A stretch of 64,000 bases of DNA from Amoebophrya sp. A120 (lineage: Eukaryota; Sar; Dinophyceae; Syndiniales; Amoebophryaceae): contig CAJINV010000012.1 in NCBI GenBank assembly GCA_905178155.1, positions 429,271 through 493,270 on the forward strand, written 5' to 3'. Below are positions 53,562 through 63,032 of the stretch, in pieces. Under the pieces are notes generated by a model, which was not told the origin of the DNA, did not search any database, and was given only the letters and a program-made list of their open reading frames with translations. The position numbers and the translations under genes were made by a program. Positions within the stretch are counted from its first letter, which is position 1; each line of letters starts with the position of its first letter.

Positions 53562-56500
53562 TCAGTCCGTCTCGTCAACATCATCTCCATCCAAATCCGC
53601 CAGAAGCTGCGCGAATCGCTGCGCCTTTTCCATGTCCTGCTCGACAAAAGCGTCCGCAATCTTGATTTTGTACTTCTTCCGCTGCTTGCTTTTCCAATCC
53701 GAAAGTTGTATTGGTTCCGAAGAAGTACTAGCGCTCGGCCGTGCTACTTCTGGTTGTTGTAGTTGTTTCTGTTCAGGCAGAAGATTTTCTCCTTCGTGGT
53801 TGCAGTAGTTCTGATGGCTCATCCCATTGTAGCGGTAGCTCTGCAAATCTTGTTCATCCTCTTTCGGCGAATAATGATTTTTGCCGAACGCTAAGGTTTT
53901 ATTCGCTGTTCCAGATGCAGGAGCAGTGTTTTTGTTCCTTGAATCGCTTCTCAAAGCCGCAGTCGTGTCTTTTGTTGTTCTTGACGGCGCCCGCGGCGCC
54001 CATGTTGTGCTAGAAGGCGCCATCTGGAGGTTCCCGCGGCCACTGTCACACCAGCTGGTGTCTCCAGAGGAAAAAAACCAGCTCTGTGTTGGACCTGGTG
54101 TTGTGTAGTAGCGGTGGTCAGCAGTAGTTGTAGCTGCAGCTTCCGGCGCTCCTGCTGTGCGTGCTGTAGCTGTGCCTGCTGCGCTTCTCCATGATGTTGC
54201 ACCACAGTAGGAACTGTCAGAGGACTCGTCTCCTTGACACGGCTGCTGCACGACCCCCACCTCCTCCTGCCCCAGCGCTTCACCAAGCAGCTGTTGCAGT
54301 TCCAAGCTAGCCGCCCACTGCTCCGCGGAACCCGTAGCAGCCCACTGCTCGTCCAAGTGGAGTTCGTGGAGGAGCGTCGTCTGGATCTTTGCGACACTAC
54401 ACTGCGACTGACTAGCAACATCAGCTGAAAAACTTAAACTAAAACTGCTATCGCAATTATGCAGTGCTCTTGCGGTGGGGAGAAGGCGCAGAAAGTTTTC
54501 GTGCACTGCGGTACTCGTTGCCGCATCGTAGTATCCGTGTTTTTTCAACCACTTGCTCGCTTCGCGCCGAAGGCTGTTCGCGATAAACCAGGTGTCCCAC
54601 TGGTAAGCGTTTGCTTCGGGCCGTCGCTCCAGGCCGTCGTGTGTCAAATTCCAAGCTTGCACTTTGTTTACTAGAATTTCCTTCGCCGCAATGCTGTAGA
54701 AGTTCGAGGCTGGGCCCATCAAGTCCAGTGTCATCAGGATCATTTTCAGCTTCCAGTCAGGAACCTCGTTGATTTGCTTTCTGAGTTGCAGGGCTTGCAA
54801 AAACGTAGAGTCAATGTCGTTCACGTTCTTCGGCACTGCTGTTGCAGATATTGTACTAGCTGATGGTGTTGCAGATGTATTTGCTGATGTGGTGCTGCTC
54901 ATGTTGCTCCATGGGTGGTCACACGGGGAGCCATAATGTTGATCACCAACAACATAATTTCCCTGCGATGAAGATGGTGCAACGTCCGCCGCCAGTGCTG
55001 CGGAAAGCAGCTGCTCCAGTTCCAGACTCGAAGCCCACTGCTCAGCTGCGTTTTCCTCTTGGAGCTGCGTCCGCTGCTGTGTTGAGTTGTTGTTCCAGCT
55101 CGATTTTTCCGCCTGGTTGTTGTGCCGACCAGTAGTAAAGCTAGTACTTGAAGATGAATCGAGTCTTCGCGCAGCGGGTAGAAGATGGAGAAATTCCGCG
55201 TGTGCCGCACCTCCGTTCGACGCCGGATCAACTCCGTGTGGTATGAATTGCAAAATATCGTCCTCGTAGTATTGCAATACAAATTCGCTCAGCATGATGA
55301 GAACTTAAATTTGACATGCTGATTTATCTTGAAGAAGGTATTTGTCTTGCATGATTGCGATTACTACCGGTGCGAAGACGTTTTTGCACAGGATATGTGT
55401 TTTCATCCACTTATTCGCCTCCAGCCGGTACCGCCCGGGGACGTACCAGGCGTCTATCCTCTGCAAAAGTATCGTACTCGTAGTAATCGCAAACATGCAT
55501 TACAAATCGTGCTCTTAAGGTAAATCCGCATTACAAATTTTATTTCTCATACTGAGAAAATTTGTAACGCATGACGTCGCCTCGGTAGTGTCTTGGCCTC
55601 GGTACGCCACTACAAGTTGGCGCACCGAGGCTAGAAGAAGTTTCTTCAGGGCGCACATACGAAATGGCGCACCGAGGCCAAAAATGCAAGTTTTTCGGAA
55701 TTGCCGCCTCGGTGCACCGAGGCTGACGGCCTCGGTGCGCCAACTTGTAGTCACGAACGAAGCAGCAGACGGGCGGAACACAGGGGGGGGTGGGGGGGCC
55801 CGTCGGCTACGTCGCGAGACCACGCGCGCGTGCCTTGTTGGCGGGTAGAAAAACAAAGCCCGGACCTTGGCCCGCGTTCGAGGGCAAAGTAAAAAACGCA
55901 GCAGGCGAAGGCGCCCGCGTCACCAGGGACAGGCGTGCGAAACTAGTCTGGGGCCACCGACTTGCGCGGCGCGTCGCGCAAGCATGCGATGGGCAAAGGC
56001 GCGCGCGGGCGTACATCATGCGGGCGCGAGGAATGACAGAAGCAAGTACACAGCGAAGGCGCATAATGTTTCAAAGGCGGGCGCTTCCCAGCGAAGTTTT
56101 TGCGCGCCGCCTCGGTGCGCCAAAATGTATTGTGAAGGCGCGCCGCTACCATACGAATTTTGTAGGTGGGAAAAAAGACATACTTTGGCGGGCTCGGTGC
56201 TGCCATACGTTACAAACCGCACCGGGCTCGGTGCTGCTTTTTGGCGGGTTTTCTCGATGCAAAAAGCGCGAAAATTGTAACGCCCCACATACGATTTGGC
56301 ATACCGAGTCGTATGTGCGTACCTAGGCCACGTCATGCATTTATACGAGTACGATACTTTTGCAGTTCATAGCGTCCCACTGGTAACCGTTTCCGCTCTA
56401 CCGTGAGGAAAAATCTCCCCTCCCCATATCGAAAAGGAAATTTGTTATGCTGATTCGTGATCAAAAATCAGCTTTGTCTTGCGCACAAGGCAAACGGCAC

Positions 56501-58594
56501 CCATGTGGCGCACTGTACAGCGACTCTGTCATGCGCTTCCGTTTATGTCAGACTTGTTTCTCATGCTCAGCTGCTAGCCGGATGCGTAGTAGTAGTACCC
56601 CAATGGGCTTACTAGCCGGATGCGTAGTACCCCAATGGGCTTAGAACAATATGCCATGTCCTTCTCTTGCCGCAATACAGAGCTCATTTGTGTACACAAA
56701 TCCAGCAACACAAATTGTCTTGTGAATATGGGGTGGGGGCTTTTTTCACTGTGATACACTCTCACCTCCCCGCATCGAGTCAGGATTTACGAGCTTCCAC
56801 CTCCGCACCGTGTCCACGAGAATCCCCTTTGCCGCGATGTTGTAGTGGTGGGAATTTAGGCCTATCAAATCTTGCGACATCAACACGAGGCGCAATTTCG
56901 GATCCGCAACTTCGTTGATTTGGTTCCTAATTTGCCGTGCGGCGGTGGACGAGAGGGTAGAGTCAAGGTCTTTCGACGTTTCATCATTTGGGTCGTGATT
57001 TTTGAGACTGCAGCTCCCGGAAGATGGAAAGGAGCCGACGGAGGAAGATTTACTCTGCGAGTGTTGTGAGTGCACTTGGGGTTGTACTACACGTACAGAT
57101 GAAGAAGAGCCAGACGTGGGAGGACAAAAATGATCCACTTGTATTTCATCTTGTGTGCCCGCCTGCTCGGAGGTTGTTGTAAAACTTCTGTCTGCAGCCT
57201 CGCCTGCTGAAATAAAAGCAGCTTGTCGTGATCTTAGTCCGTCGGATTGGTGTTCCTGCAGCACCAAAAGTGGATCACGCGCAACTGACTTCTTCCGTCT
57301 CTGTTGCAGATCCCAGCTCTCCTCCCATTCCTCCCGATACAGATTGTGCACACCAGACTGCCACACTGCCGGGACCCGTTGCGCTTTATGCATTCTGCAA
57401 AAGTTTCGTACCTCTAGTAGAAAACGCATGACAAAGAATTTTATTTCTGAAAGACGATATTAATTGGATTTCTCATGCGGCTCCTTCAGACAAAGAAGCA
57501 CATCTCGTCCTGTGATGCTGCATGACTATACATTTTTCATTTTCACACGAGAAGTACGAAACTTTTTCACAGGATCATACGCTTGCTCCGGAAACAACTC
57601 GACCAGCCGTCTGCAAGCGGGCAGGATGTTGTAAAAATCTTTGAGCTATGCTGTGCAAAAGTATCGTACTCGTATAAATGCAGGTCTTGCATTACAAATT
57701 TCTCTATCAAGGCAAATCAGCATTGCAAATTTTATTTCTCATGCTGAGAAAATTTGTAATGCATTTATACGAGTACGATACTTTTGCAGTTCATATGAGC
57801 GCTTCCTCCTCCTCCTCTTTTTGTGCTTTTGCTCCTTGCTCCTCTAAAACTTCGCGCAGCCAAGGAGCAATTTGTATTGCATCAGATCTAGTTCTTCCCG
57901 CACGAGGGTCCGGGTCGTGCACGTGCTGTTGCGAAGGCAAAAAGCCGAGGTTGCGGAGCCACGGAATCAGCTGCTGGCGATAGTGCGCAATCCACGCTTG
58001 TTGCTGCGAGTCCAGGCTGTCCGCGTTCATGAGCAGTGCCCGCAGTTTCGCATCCGCGATGGCGTTGATCGTCCTTTGGATGAACAAAGCAAGGGCGAAA
58101 GATGGACTCTCCGAGTCCAATCCACCCACCCGCATCATGGCATCCACTTGTCGGAGAAGCGCGGTTTCTTGCAGTGTCTTTTCATTTTGCTTTTCAATGT
58201 ATGCTTTTCCTACTCTTGTTCTTCTTGATTTTGACTTCAGTACCAATTTTCCCCGCGCATTGTAGTACCGCAATCTTCTTTCTTCGATCAGCTTTTTGCT
58301 TGCTTTTTCCAGTCGCGTCAAATCGTCATCTTGTTGCCCTTGTCCGCGGCCTTCAGCCAGATGTTGAGATGAAGTGGCGGGAACCAGTGCTACAGGAGCA
58401 GGTCCTGTGTTAATATCATCAGCGGGAGAAGAAGTAGTTTGAAACGCACTGGTACAACCGCAGTCAGCATCTGCTGCGCTGTCGTTTGCTGAAGATGCCG
58501 CTGCCGGCGAAAGCTGCCAGTGCTGGGGATTATGCGAAGTTGCATTTTCCCTTTTGTGCTGATGTTCTACTGGAGTTCGGAACATGCTCTTCAT
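53562..58594 (-). CDS. LPACRR-family protein, three repeat units, six exons
   Basis: ATG at 58594; exons 57796-58594, 57579-57646, 56757-57386, 56372-56398, 55396-55454, 53562-55241. About 1078 residues after removing five introners, provided one extra base near 57600-57601 is ignored (it shifts frame in the second exon). Three copies of a helical unit: INAIADAKLRALLM...FYNILPACRRLV...EEWEESWDLQ; INEVADPKLRLVLMSQDLIG...YQWDAWYVPGRYRLEANKWM...LLPAARRL...EQWASSLELEQLL; INEVPDWKLKMILMTLDLMG...YQWDTWFIANSLRREASKWL...LLPTARAL...EQWAASLELQQLL. The C-terminal tail (SDWKSKQRKKYKIKIADAF...AQLLADLD) is shared with the tandem gene at 59374-63032. Function unknown. Confidence 0.75.
55242..55395. mobile_element. 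Introner, family A (154 bp)
   Basis: Ends TATGAATTGCAAAATATCGT and TATCCTGTGCAAAAACGTCT. TSD TGTGG/TGTGT. Removal joins KWMKTH to GVDPASN. Confidence 0.83.
55455..56371. mobile_element. Introner, family A, split by a 0.76 kb insertion
   Basis: Ends TATCCTCTGCAAAAGTATCG and TATGAACTGCAAAAGTATCG. Perfect TSD GCGTC at 55450-55454 and 56372-56376. Outer parts closely match the 149 bp copy at 57647-57795. Removal of all 917 bp joins YQWDA to WYVPGRY. Confidence 0.85.
55573..56336. mobile_element. DNA transposon-like insertion inside an introner
   Basis: Flanked by GCAT on both sides (55569-55572 and 56337-56340). Near its ends are inverted sequences GACGTCGCCTCGGTA and GACGTGGCCTAGGTA. Many subterminal copies of GCCTCGGTGCGCCA in both orientations. 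No transposase frame recognised, so probably non-autonomous. More GC-rich than the host introner. Confidence 0.65.
56399..56756. mobile_element. Introner, family C (358 bp)
   Basis: Ends TACCGTGAGGAAAAATCTCC and TATCACAGTGAAAAAAGCCC. TSD CGCTC/CACTC. Contains a direct duplication (TAGCCGGATGCGTAGTA). Removal joins MRGGES to GNGYQWD. Confidence 0.78.
57387..57578. mobile_element. Introner, family A variant (192 bp)
   Basis: Ends TATGCATTCTGCAAAAGTTT and TATGATCCTGTGAAAAAGTT. Perfect TSD CGCTT. Confidence 0.83.
57647..57795. mobile_element. Introner, family A (149 bp)
   Basis: Ends TATGCTGTGCAAAAGTATCG and TATGAACTGCAAAAGTATCG, TIR about 29 bp. Perfect TSD TGAGC. Removal joins EEEEAL to KDFYNILPACRR. 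Best intact reference for family A. Confidence 0.9.
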
Positions 58595-58625
58595 TTTCAA
58601 TTTTCTGAACAAAACAAGTATCGCT

Positions 58626-58780
58626 ACCGCTTTCGTGGTGAAAGAACACGGAGCGGTTCGACCCTACAGGCAATTGATTACCGCTTTCGTGAAAGAACAC
58701 GGAGCGGTTCGACCCTACAGGCAATTGATTACCGCCTTCGTGAAAGAACACGGAGCGGGTCGATCCTAACGTCAATTGAT
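58626..58780. promoter_or_regulatory. Three 46-52 bp tandem repeats just upstream of a start codon
   Basis: Units read ACCGCTTTCGTG...AAAG, GAACACGGAGCGG, TTCGACCCTAC, CAATTGATT. Each has a CTTTC/GAAAG palindrome. They end 32 bp before the ATG at 58594. The tandem paralogue has one diverged copy at about 63075-63125 in the same place, so it is likely a promoter or 5' UTR element; the role is inference. Confidence 0.55.
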
Positions 58781-59373
58781 AAAAATGTGGCAGAGTCGTA
58801 GGAAATTCCAATTGGAACAGCAGTCATGAAGTTCTTAACTGAAGGACGGAGAACGAAAATCAAGGCACGGAATAAAAATTACGTCTCCTCTCGACTTCAC
58901 CAAGTAGCGTGATTCTTATCGACATTAACGATCCAAAACACCGAGCGAAAGCGACATGGAGTGTTGAACAGGTTTATTTGACTACAAAGCACCCTGCTAC
59001 GACCTGATGCTTTCAGTTTCACTCCTTGCGCGACTTCTGTTTCGACACAGACGTGTCGCATATATAATCGTAATGAAATACGTACGAGTTTTGCTTTCAC
59101 AACGTCACGCCAGGACGTCCGCAGCCGATTTCTTGATGAAATTGTACATCGTTCCAAGTCTCTGTCTCGTGGTCGTTACTTTCTGTTTCTTTGAAAGTTC
59201 TGTCAGCAATGTTTGCGGTTGCGCTTCCTAACGAAGAGTAGTTTCTTGGAAATTTTAACAGGGTTATTGGAAGGACACGACGGTGAAGTGTTCGTGTTCC
59301 GAGGGAAGATGGAGGATTCTCTACAACTAGAATTGGATTCATAGACTCAGACGCTCGTCCAAAAATTCTTTTA
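58781..59373. other. Intergenic region between tandem paralogues
   Basis: No gene. Upstream flank of the 53.6-58.6 kb gene and downstream flank of the next one. Confidence 0.4.
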
Positions 59374-62300
59374 TCAGTCCGCCTCGTCAACATCTTCATC
59401 CAAGTCCTTGAGAAGCTGCGCGAATCGCCGCGCTTTAGCCATATCCTGAGCGACAAACGCGTCCGCACGCTTGATTTTGTACTTCTCGCGCTGCTTGTTT
59501 TTCCAATCCGAAACCCCCTCGTGGTCTTCTTGGGGGGTCATTTGTTCTTGTCTCTCCGAAGTACAGAAGCTTGACCCCATGGTGTCTGCTTGTTTCTGTT
59601 GCTCTCCAGAGAGAAGTTCTATTCTGAGTAAAAACGTCCCCACCCCAGAGTCAAGATGGTAAATCTGCTAGACAAATCAACCAGCTTTGGCTGTTTCGCA
59701 TGACAAGTTTGTCCTTGTAGTGCGATCCTGTTTAGGTAGTTCAGCAGCATCACAGATCTAGCATATCATGCTGATTATAGCATCACAAATCGCAAAACAC
59801 GACTAGAAAATGCCTCTCATGGGGCTCAGCATGAGAAACTTTTTTGGCATGCAGATTCACATGACAACTCTGGTGTGGGGACATTTTTACTCAGGATAAG
59901 TTCTCTTCCAACTTCGCGGTTGCGATCTTGCTGGGTCATGATCCTCCCAGTGGTCTCATCGTGGCTCCGCAACTGCTGCTGATGCAGCTCTGTCGGCAAA
60001 CTATAGAGTGAAGAGCTACTATAACTATTCCCGCCGACGACATCCTGCGCCAGCACTTGGGCGAGCAGCTCCTCCAGTTCCAGGCTACAAGCCCACTGTT
60101 CCGCATGCTGGTCAATTAGGAGCTGCATTCTTTGCTGTGTTGCGGAAGTAGTAGAGAAGCCCCCCAAACCAGAACCCGCCTCGTCATTCTCATTCTCCGT
60201 GGATGATGTTGATGCAGTACTACTAGTCCAATGATCCGCGGCCGCTCGCGCGACGGGTAGAAGTTGAAGGAATTTTTCGTGTTCACTAGGACTCAAATCT
60301 GCGTCGTACCCGTGCGTTTTCATCCACTTACCCGCTTCGTGCCGAAGCCTCGCTGCGATGAAATAACAGTCCCAGTTGTAAGCGCTTGCCGTTCTACTTC
60401 GCTGGCAGAACTCAGGTACCAGTTGCCAATTCAGCGCTTTTTCTACCAGAATGCCCTTCGCCGCGATGTTGTAAAAGTTGGATTTTGGTCCGATCAAATC
60501 TTGCGTCATCAACACGAGGCGCAATTTCGGGTCCGTAACTTCGTTGATTTTTTTTCTGATTTTCAGTGCCGCGGACCACATCAAAGTTGTCGAGATAAAC
60601 TTGTCCACCTCTGCATCTACTTGTTGTTCTAACGTTGCATCGTAGTAATCTGGGTCGTCGTTCTTCCCGGAAGACGGAGGAGCATAGTACGGTCCCGTTT
60701 CTTGATGCGGAATTCTTGTCACTTCCTCGTTGCGCCGTTGTTCTTCGGCTAAAGATAAGGAAGACGAAGAGTCTTCATCAGAAGACGTGGGACCGTAAAA
60801 CTCTGCTATTTTATTTGCTCCTGCCTGTGCTGTTGTTGTTCCGCTTCCGTCCGTCTCTAGTGTTGCAAATGGTTCCCGTTCCGGTTGTTCTCCCCGTTGA
60901 TGATGCACTAGATGTTGCTGCATCAAAAGTGATGTATCAACTTCACCCGCATTTCTAAGATGCTTCCTCCTTTTCTCTTGCAGATCCCAGCTCTCCTGCC
61001 ACTCCTTCGGATACAGATTCACACCAGGCAGCCACGCATTTGGGATGCTTTTCGCTTCGGGATGAAACAAGTGGAACAGCCGTCTGCAAGCCGTATGGGG
61101 GTGTCAGGATCGGAATCGACAAAATCGAAAAACTTGTAATGCATGAAATGTAGGGCGCGCAAGGTCTGTGCTGGGGCGTAGGCAAATGAGACCGATTCCA
61201 AGACTGCTTCGGGGAAGACGATGCGCTGCCAGGGTAGCAGTACAGAAGCCGTCTTCTTTGCCCAAACAGCATGACAGAGTGGATTTTGGCGCTCCCGAAG
61301 TTTGTCATGCACCACTTGAAAACTGTGGCTCCAACTGGTATCGATTTTATGCATCACAAATCATTTCGATTTTGTTGATTTCGATCTGACAGTTCCATAA
61401 GCCGGGAGGATGTCGTAAAAATCCGCCACCGCTTCCTCCACCTCCTGCGAAGACTGCTGCTTATGGAAGCGTCAGGTTTGAAATCGACAAAGTTGAAAAG
61501 AAATGATTTGTCATGTATAAAATGGATACCAGTTGGAAGACCAATTTCTAAGCCGTGCATGACAAATATGGGTAGAGCCGAAATCCAGTTTGTAGTGCTG
61601 TTTGGGTAAGGAAGACGCCTTTTGTCATGCTACTTTCGCAGCTCTATTTCTACCCCGCAACAGGCTTACAATCTGCCTCACTTGCCTACTCTGCAAGCCA
61701 GGCACTTTGTGGGCTGCATTTTTTGCGTGACAAACTATTTCAACTCTGACGATTTCAATCCTGAGCCTGACACTCCCATACTGCTCCTCTTGCTGGTACA
61801 GAAAGCCTCGGTTGCGTAACCAAGGATGCAGCTGGCTGCGGTAGTGCGCAATATGGCGTTCTCAACTGTTACGCTCTCAACTGTTACATAAATTTGTAAT
61901 GCAAGAATAGCAAAAGTCAAAGGGGGGACGCTGCACATTTAGCATTACAAATTTCGCACAGATTTAGGCACTGTTCAGCCCTTCGCAAATTTGTCATGCG
62001 AAGCAGCTTGATCGTCTGGATCGGATGACGATAGTGCTTTTGCATGACAAATTCATGTAACAGCTGAGAATGTAACGTTTGAGAACCCCATACGCAAGGA
62101 AAGATCCGTGTGGGTTCGTGTCCACAAAAAACGACAGATGGAGGGAGAGAGCAATCTTGCTTGTTTTGTTCTCCGGTTGCTGAAGACTCCTACTTGTTGC
62201 TGTGCTACTAGAGAAACCAGAGGCGGCGGCACGTGTTTGCTTCAGCCTGTCGGAGGCCAAACTGTCGGCGTTCATGATATCCACTGCAAAAGTATCGTAC

Positions 62301-63032
62301 TCGCACTACCCTGTTTTTTTTCTAGGCAAACCCACATTACAAATCAAGTTTGTCATGCTAAGTCAATTTGCAAAATAAATGCAATTTAAACTAAGAACGT
62401 TACTTTTGCAATGCATACATGACTAGCGTTCGCAATGTCGGATCCGCGATGGCGTTGATTTCCCGTCGGACAAACATATCCTGTGAAAAAGTATCGCATT
62501 CGTAGTAATTATCGCGGTCATGCATTACAAATCTCCTTCCCAAGGCAAATCAGCAAGAGAAATTCCATTTGTAGTAATGCTGAGCGAATTTGTATTGCAA
62601 TTACTACGTAGTACGATACTTTTGCAGTGCATAAAGCAAAGCAAGGGCAAAGCAGGAACTCTCCAATCCACCAAACCGCATCATGGTATCTACTTTATTC
62701 CGGAGAAGAGTTGTATTTGGAGACGCCGAATAGAAGTTGGTCCCGCTTGTTTTTTCCGAATGCGATGACTTGTGCGGGTTTAACAGCCCCGCATCCGTTC
62801 CTCTTCTCTCTTCGATCAGCTTTCTGCTTACTTTTTTCAGTCGAGCTAAGTCAGCAAGAACAACTTCAGCCGGCTCTACATTGTCAGCGGGAGTTTGAAA
62901 CGCACCACTGCAGCTAGCATCTGCTGCCTTGTCGTCGTTGGCGGACGATGCGGGCGAAAGCCACTGGGAATGCGAAGCCGAACCCGGCGTGTTTTGCTGT
63001 TGCACCGGACTTCGGAAGTAGATGCTGTCCAT
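59374..63032 (-). CDS. LPACRR-family protein, two repeat units, seven exons
   Basis: ATG at 63032; exons 62634-63032, 62418-62476, 62093-62277, 61781-61851, 61400-61461, 59899-61093, 59374-59619. Six introner removals give exactly 729 codons (728 residues). N-terminus MDSIYFRSPVQQQ matches MKSMFRTPVEHQ of the tandem gene. Unit 1: INAIADPTLRTLVMNADSL...HYRSQLHPWLRNRGFL...FYDILPACRRLFHLF...KEWQESWDLQ. Unit 2: INEVTDPKLRLVLMTQDLIG...YNWDCYFIAARLRHEAGKWM...LLPVARAA...EQWACSLELEELL. The tail (SDWKNKQREKYKIKRADAF...AQLLKDLDED) is as in the neighbour. It has one unit fewer than the neighbour. Function unknown; no signal peptide or membrane helix. Confidence 0.8.
59620..59898. mobile_element. Introner, family D (279 bp)
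   Basis: Ends TATTCTGAGTAAAAACGTCC and TATCCTGAGTAAAAATGTCC. Perfect TSD AGTTC. Removal joins REVGREL to LSGEQQ. Best reference for family D. Confidence 0.88.
61094..61399. mobile_element. Introner, family J (306 bp)
   Basis: Ends TATGGGGGTGTCAGGATCGG and TATGGAACTGTCAGATCGAA. Perfect TSD AGCCG. Interrupts the family motif itself between LPA and CRRL. Confidence 0.87.
61462..61780. mobile_element. Introner, family J (319 bp)
   Basis: Ends TATGGAAGCGTCAGGTTTGA and TATGGGAGTGTCAGGCTCAG. Perfect TSD CTGCT. Separated from the other family J copy by an exon of about 60 bp. Confidence 0.87.
61852..62092. mobile_element. Introner, family E (241 bp)
   Basis: Ends TATGGCGTTCTCAACTG and TATGGGGTTCTCAAACG. 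Perfect TSD CGCAA. Removal joins GSFLA to HYRSQLH. Confidence 0.87.
62278..62417. mobile_element. Introner, family A (140 bp)
   Basis: Ends TATCCACTGCAAAAGTATCG and TATGCATTGCAAAAGTAACG. Perfect TSD CATGA. Shortest copy seen. Removal joins TLVM to NADSLAS. Confidence 0.87.
62477..62633. mobile_element. Introner, family A (157 bp)
   Basis: Ends TATCCTGTGAAAAAGTATCG and TATGCACTGCAAAAGTATCG. TSD AAACA/AAGCA. Removal joins FALALL to VRREINAIAD. Confidence 0.85.
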
